A stretch of 64,000 nt of DNA, from NCBI RefSeq assembly GCF_964340395.1, contig NC_135568.1, positions 16,562,776 to 16,626,775 on the forward strand, given 5' to 3'. Shown here one piece after another: positions 58,460-64,000 of this stretch. The translations under genes were made by a program, and so were the position numbers. The notes under the pieces are model-generated. The model worked only from the letters and a program-made list of their open reading frames with translations. It ran no database searches and was not told the origin of the DNA. This stretch comes from Glandiceps talaboti. Its lineage: Eukaryota > Hemichordata > Enteropneusta > Spengelidae. Within the stretch, counting starts at the first letter, position 1. Each line of letters starts with the position of its first letter.

Positions 58460-58770
58460 GGCATAGTGGGGGATTTGGAAATTAGTCTTATAAAATTTGT
58501 CAAATTCCCCACTCCCTGGGGCAAGACATTCTGGAAAATTACCACCTAAAAGAAGTAAAACTCCCAACATTTCCCCCACCCTAATGGGTGGGGCATTCAA
58601 AAATTCTGACTGACACACAACCACTCTTTTAAGTCTGTGAAAATGACTAGGGGGTGAATATTAGGCAATTGCCCCACCCCCTCGGGCATTGTTTCATGGC
58701 AAACACGGTCTAATCCCCCACATTTGTCCCGTATCACCCGAGGTGGGGTCCCTCGGGCATTACTTTGATT
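58460..58770. repeat. Degenerate C/G-rich hairpin repeats
   Basis: Three or more related pieces: TCCCCACTCCCTGGGGCA (58505), TCCCCCACCCTAATGGGTGG (58573) and TGCCCCACCCCCTCGGGCA (58671). Each is a short inverted repeat followed by CATT or similar. Probably an old dispersed repeat; not identified. Confidence 0.5.
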
Positions 58771-59373
58771 CGTGCATTAGTAGGAGTATGTTGCGTTAGA
58801 CTGGTTAGTACCTTGCCTTTACCACGTTTCCTACCCCAACCCGAATTAGCAATTACGATTTTATGTGCACATTTCACCTGTTTCTATTTCAATCGTGCAC
58901 AATGAACCAAGAAACACAACACTCTAAAAAAATATACACACTATACTTGCCAATGGTCATCACAATAAACTTTACTGATGCAACGAACGTTTTGAAGGCC
59001 AGCAGTAAATGTATCTGGTTCCCTGACCAATTTAGTAGTTCCCCGCTTGTGGCTCATGATTAAAGTGAAATCGAAAGTTGTGTTTGAACTGATATGAAGA
59101 AGGCAAGTCAGCTTCATTATGATATTTTTTTAACAATAATGCGTAGTCCAATTGTCTGATTGTCAAGCAGACTACCGAGAGTTGATTGCTTTTAGTTTGA
59201 TACATAACATGTATCATTGTAGAAATCAACATAAAAAGACACAACGCTGTACTGATTTTACAATTCAGTGTTGCCAATGTTGTGTCTACCTGGATCATGG
59301 CAACACAGGTTCATATAACATATATGGACACAACACAGTACAGTCAATACGTCAAAACAAAATGAGAAATAGA
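58771..59373. other. No recognised feature
   Basis: Several open frames of 66-88 codons on both strands overlap each other and carry no motif. Confidence 0.5.
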
Positions 59374-59376
59374 TAA

Positions 59377-60561
59377 GGCCAGAAAAAAAAGCTGTTCAAC
59401 GGGCAACATAACCCGACACATTGGGTAGGTAGGTCGACTTTTTTTTTTTTTTTTTTTACAAAGGATGTAAAAACAAACCACATGTAATGATGGCAAAATG
59501 TTTGAAGTTGAGTTTACATTGTACTTATTCATTCATTTTGATTTTATCTCTTGCAATTTGTCTGTATGGCAATTGATTTATTATTGTAGCTCCTCTCAAC
59601 ATATGTTAAGCCCCGCTAAATGAAACTCCATAATTATTTTAGCCACTCCTTCTGTCACCTACACTATAGAGGAGATATAAAATTATATATGGTAGCACAG
59701 GTACAATGATGCATTAAAAATAAGTGATAATCAACTACAATAACAGTCCAAATGATATTACTTGACAAAGGATGTGCATTTCACATGGATACTTGTAAGG
59801 AGATGTCTCATAATTAGCTCTGACCTATGAAGGGAGGTACTTAGTCAGCCACCTTCCATCTTGTTTTGGGAGAAAGACAATTATTACCGTGATTGCTACT
59901 GATTGGAAGGATACATCCTCAAAAATGCAAACTTTTTTGAAAATAAGACAATATAGGAGGCCATTTAGAGGCATAAAATATCAAACAAAAAACATAATTT
60001 AAAGTCTTACAAAGCTTGAATGTGGTTTTAGAATACCAGAATTGAGAGACAATTATGACATGCAGTACATTTTATCTGGCTATAAAGTGTATTTTGTTGT
60101 GGCAAAGCTGAAAGATATTTTGCAGATGTGGTAAATGACTTCTCCTGAACTTTAATTTGATTCCAAAATAATCACGAATAAAGAAAGAGTACAACATTTG
60201 AAGACTTTCAGACTATCAGACTTTTGATGGCCCAATGACTGCCCTTCCCATGGTCATAAAGTTTTGCTCATTTCGTTTAGTGAATATTAGATATGCAACA
60301 GTTTAATTTTATCTCAATTCATGATTGTATGCATCATCAGAGCCAAGTAAACCACTGATAGTACATAATTTGGAATTGACTCAAATGTATATTGTTACAT
60401 GTACTATTCAGAAAATATAAAGAATTTCCCTTAATTTTGAAACAAAGTGTGCATTTCACTGACATGCAAAGCCAGCATGAGGATATTTTGCCCATCACCA
60501 AAAAAAATAAAATAAAATTGAAATGCCAAAAATATGGGTAGGTAGCTTTTTTTTTCTGGCC
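59377..60561 (-). mobile_element. PIF/Harbinger-like non-autonomous element, copy 2 (1,185 bp)
   Basis: Opposite orientation to 46132-47004. Ends are GGCCAGAAAAAAAAGCT and AGCTTTTTTTTTCTGGCC, flanked by TAA on both sides (59374-59376 and 60562-60564). It contains about 300 bp more in the centre than copy 1, mainly between the CTTTGCCACAACAAAATACA landmark and the GTGTAGGTGACAGAAGG landmark. An 18-bp T run lies at 59439-59458. Confidence 0.8.
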
Positions 60562-60599
60562 TAAAACAAAAATAAGACATTCCTAGCCATAGTTCTCTT

Positions 60600-61215
60600 C
60601 AGCATGTTCAATTTTATTTTACAAGACAAAAATAGTCATAGACGATACACCATGCCACATGTACAGTGAGTCTTCAGTACACGCACGGGACGGGAAGTTT
60701 TTTGAAAGACAACGAAAATGCTTCGTGTCACTCTGTGGATGGTAATGAACGCAATCAAACTCTGCTCGAGAGGGAAAGAAGATATTTATCACTTTCTTTT
60801 TATGTGTCCAGTTTTTCTTGACATAAGAAATACATTTTTCTTGCATTTAAATGAAACATTTGTAAACTTTGGTGTTGATAATGTATGCAGTAAATTTCAC
60901 TCTGGGGGTCTGAACTATAAATTCAATATTCTTTTTAGTAGGGCTTTATGGGAGGTCAACCATGACCTTGGGGAAAGGGTCACAAAGTTGACAAAAACAT
61001 TCATAAGTTCGTTATGGGATAAACGAAATTCCAGCTTGAGTCACTAAGAGTTATTGGCATATAAAGTAAGCATGCGATTTGACAGGGGAGTGCCATTCTT
61101 TGTTTCTTGTTGTTTTGTTTGATTGTATTGTTATGGGTATTTGTTCTGTGTCTGTATATTTTATCTTATTTAATAACTTTTATGTACCGTTGCAAAGGTG
61201 TAATAAATAAATAAA
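60600..61215 (+). pseudogene. LINE 3' end (LINE E)
   Basis: The frame 60718-61047 contains GKEDIYHFLFMCPVFLDIRN, the C-terminal HFLFxCPxF motif also seen in LINE A (HFLLFCPLY). It ends at a stop before GTAATAAATAAATAAA, a typical LINE tail. Only the last ~200 codons of ORF2 and the 3' UTR remain, so it is a 5'-truncated insertion of the LINE A type. Confidence 0.7.
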
Positions 61216-62400
61216 AGAGAAAATCAAATAAAGTGAGTACATAGTTTTCAAGGTGACTGGTTATCAGACAAAACTAGAAAACCCAAAGTGTAAAATTAGA
61301 TATCTGGAAAATATTTGACGATTACGCGGCAAAACAAGACTAGCAATGTCATCACGAGCGAATGTGTTCTTGGTGAATTTAACCCTTGACCTATTTTCAT
61401 AAGGACGTCGAAGGAAACGAGGTCAGTGTGACATCTCAAGCATGATCAACAATGTTTACATGAGTGAGTACAACTAAATGTTGTCTAAACTTTAGTGGAA
61501 GAGAAATTCTGTTGATCAGACACAGACTATTTTCAAATTCTTACAACATCTTGACGATAAGAAGCAAAATGTGACACTGACAGACAGGCTAGTCCGTCCG
61601 TACACCATACAGGAGGCACAAACATACCACATGTGCATCTGGTTGACTGGGATTGATTGTGATCACGTAATATTTAGCACTAACTTCATGCTCTTGCTTC
61701 CAAATATTATTGAACTGCAATCTTTCTAAACAAGTCATGGAAATTGCCAGAAACCTGATTTTATGACTGAATATGTTACGATCATAAATTCCCTTACTTT
61801 CAGTTAAATTTTCTGATGGGAAGCAACACATTTAGTGTGAAATCTGATGAGCGACATTGATGGGTACAGTGACGTAATTCGTAAACAAATCTAACGTTGG
61901 TAACTATTATTTTTGTAAATGGTCCTTAAATATCAAGTACACCTGTCTTCATAGCAAACAGAAATCTGAGGCCAAATTTTGCCACGAATGGATACATCAT
62001 TTGACTCCACAATAAAATAAGCACGGCAATAGCTCAAAAACCTGACTCAAATTTATTAACACTCGCACAGCTCAGAGCGCCTGCAGGGGGTCGGAAAAAA
62101 TCGATTATCTTTTCAGTAAACTTTGCAACACTGTATAATCAAAATTTTGTACCTGTCAATGTACTGCTGCATAGTAGAAATACTACTACTAAGCACTTCA
62201 TGGAATATTTGTAACAGTATATTGTGAAAGTCTACGATGATTTGAAAACAGCAGTGATTTCGGAATAATATTACAAATATTGTGAGGCGCATTGCAAATA
62301 TTATTTTCAGGGAATGTCATCAGCAACTTTATAAATCATTACAGAACAATGTATTTGTCTATAACCTTGCTCGGTCGTGATGCGAGCTGTTCAGACAGAT
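61216..62400. other. No recognised feature
   Basis: No coding, tandem or foldback structure supported over about 1.2 kb; probably unique intergenic DNA. Confidence 0.5.
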
Positions 62401-62403
62401 ATC

Positions 62404-62425
62404 GGGGGGCGGGGGGGGGGGGGGC
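62404..62425. repeat. Poly-G tract
   Basis: GGGGGGCGGGGGGGGGGGGG-like run, unusual in this AT-rich context. Confidence 0.9.
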
Positions 62426-62479
62426 TAGTCCCTTATTTGAGTATACATTTATGTGCCACACTTTTGGGTTCGTTTTCTA

Positions 62480-62725
62480 GCCATTTGGTCTAAAATGGGG
62501 TCAGGGTTTTTTCGAACTCAAGAGTCTAAAACAGGTCCACTTTGCATTATATTTGATTTTGTTTGGTCTAAAATGTGGCCCTTTGTCCTTCAAATCGTAT
62601 TTGCCATTAGTTGCCCAAAAATGTTGCCCCTCAGGAAAATGTATTTTGTCTAAACTTTATGCTAAAAAAAACCCTGTAAATTAATGGTCTAAAATGATTT
62701 TTGGTCAGTGGGTCTAAAATTGGGC
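62480..62725. repeat. Degenerate repeats of GGTCTAAAATGGGG
   Basis: GTCTAAAA-type motifs at about 62488, 62523, 62567, 62646, 62684 and 62711, most followed by G-rich text. Irregular spacing suggests a decayed short-period repeat. Confidence 0.55.
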
Positions 62726-62729
62726 CTAT

Positions 62730-63480
62730 GACGACACACCCCTATCAGAGATGGCCACTGGTTCCGCCCCGGGAGAAATATTGGTAAAAGTCAAACTAGT
62801 CCGAAACATGTGAAGTCACAGTCAGTTACACTGGCATATAGAAATAAATAATTTAGGTTCGAACAAACTCTATAGATTCCTGAGGATATTTCACACTGAT
62901 CTTTGTTTTGTCATTGCACAGAACTGCTACTAGTATATACAAACATTTAGACTTTTGTTGACAGGGCACACTCCACAGTATTATGACATACATTAGATTT
63001 GAATTATTAAAAGTTCAGTTATTAAAGTGTGGAGTGTGCATAATTAGTAATAAATTAAATAATACTGATATTTATATTCATATACAGAGGAGTAACCAAA
63101 CTCCAAATTGTTATAACTTGAGCTTGAATGACAAATGTCGCAAAATTAATTGAGTAGTAAACTTCAACTTCAGTGATATTCAACTAATGTCCCCCCAGAC
63201 ATTTTCATTATGATATAATATTACACCTCTTAACTTTTTCATTTTCCTAACATGCAATTTTGAAATTACTTTTACTACATTTTAGACTCTCACAAATTGA
63301 ATGCAGAAGTATGTACAGATAAAGTTGTGAAAGGGCGCCCTCAAACGTCAATGAGCATAATATGAGCCGGCATAGCAAATATATGCTCAAACGGGTACAT
63401 TTTATTGACAATAGGACCAAAAGGCACCATTCCTCTAAATTGTCTCTATTATTATTATATACTATTTAAACCCCTTCACT
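62730..63480. other. No recognised feature
   Basis: Short imperfect complementarity between GGGCACACTCCACAGTA (62965) and GTGTGGAGTGTGC (63027) is the only structure noticed. Confidence 0.45.
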
Positions 63481-63481
63481 T

Positions 63482-63484
<3 letters not shown>

Positions 63485-63535
<51 letters not shown>
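63485..63535. repeat. (AAT)n microsatellite, SINE tail
   Basis: About sixteen AAT units; complement of the (ATT)n tail of the minus-strand SINE. Confidence 0.95.
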
Positions 63536-63783
63536 GTCTTTGTTTAGTTATTTATACTAGATAGTTCTTTAAGTATATAGACACTTGTCTCCCAAGAAGT
63601 TCAGTGAGGTTCAGTGTTAATACAGGAGGAAACCGACATTGTTCAGTAGAGTCAACTGAAACACACTCTTCTTACATATTGCGGCATGGTAAATTTAATT
63701 GGGCACCCTGGATGGGTTTCGAACCCCGACCGCAGTGGTAAGAGGCAAGTGGTTTGACCACTCGACCACCACCAACCCTGTAG
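63485..63783 (-). mobile_element. tRNA-derived SINE
   Basis: On the minus strand the head carries an RNA polymerase III A box TGGTCGAGTGG (63758-63768) and a perfect B box GGTTCGAAACC (63715-63725), about 43 nt apart as in a tRNA. It is followed by CCATCCAGGGTGCCC, a body of about 170 bp (with GTTTCCTCCTGTATTAACAC and CACTGAACTTCTTGGGAG), and an (ATT)n 3' tail. The layout of tRNA head, body and short-repeat tail is that of a SINE rather than a functional tRNA. Family not identified. Confidence 0.75.
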
Positions 63784-64000
63784 GTTTAAAATTGATGGTA
63801 TTAGAACTGGATTAGTTGATATATTAAGGGTAGAACGTTGAGAGTGTGTCTTGGGAAGGTGGTGTCGGAAGCACAGTCGCTTGATTGTGGTGTTCCCAGG
63901 GGGCTGTCCTTGGATCTATGCTGTATAGGGGAGGACTCGATTAGTTGTGTAACAAAAACTTCCACACCCTTTTCCCGAATAACACGTTTATTGTACATAC

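Noticed and set aside
63700-63783. Functional tRNA gene on the minus strand
   Set aside because: A and B boxes are good, but no convincing acceptor stem or anticodon arm. The sequence continues into a SINE body and (ATT)n tail.

Overview
The window looks like repeat-dominated, AT-rich nuclear DNA from an animal, most likely a marine invertebrate; I cannot resolve the phylum. The evidence is several clades of decayed non-LTR retrotransposons (L2/CR1-like and others), a tRNA-headed SINE, many TIR/MITE-type DNA elements with readable target-site duplications, and a large satellite with higher-order structure. I see no operons, no intact rRNA or tRNA gene, and no convincing intact host protein gene. 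Most open frames are shadows of satellite or microsatellite DNA.

Layout. 1-22,410 is a tandem satellite with a basic unit of about 790 bp, organised into higher-order repeats: three dimer copies of about 2.15 kb, then two copies and a later third copy of a trimer of about 2.7-3.05 kb. Many units carry a (TATG)n expansion at one fixed internal site. Four units carry the same 252-bp TIR element with a 9-bp target duplication. A 1,180-bp TIR element (22,414-23,593) splits the satellite, which resumes to about 26,944.

23.8-40.3 kb is an imperfect tandem duplication. The first copy (about 23.8-36.78 kb) contains an 8.67-kb interior with a broken LINE that was itself hit by a 612-bp TIR element (5-bp target duplication, CACTGT ends), a TIR element filled with ~150-bp tandem repeats, and an L2/CR1 3' end with a (TGAT)n tail. 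The second copy (36.79-40.31 kb) lacks that 8.67 kb.

41.16-45.19 kb is a nested foldback. An outer inverted-repeat element is interrupted by a 2,631-bp element with long, near-perfect TIRs made partly of arrays of the palindrome TCGTAATTACGA, with a 6-bp target duplication. 46.1-47.0 kb and 59.4-60.6 kb hold two copies, in opposite orientation, of a PIF/Harbinger-like non-autonomous element flanked by TTA/TAA. 48.1-52.2 kb is a nearly full-length minus-strand LINE (ORF1, endonuclease, reverse transcriptase) inserted in a second copy of the tandem-repeat-bearing TIR element. The remainder (53-64 kb) contains a 68-bp minisatellite, a ~140-bp palindromic element, two more LINE fragments, a diverged tandem dimer with RFX X-box-like sites, microsatellites and a minus-strand tRNA-SINE.

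The biology readable here is the interplay of mobile elements: insertions nested in insertions, a transposon passively multiplied by satellite amplification, and tandem duplication with large internal loss. The most unusual item is the palindrome-array TIR element at 41.4-44.1 kb.
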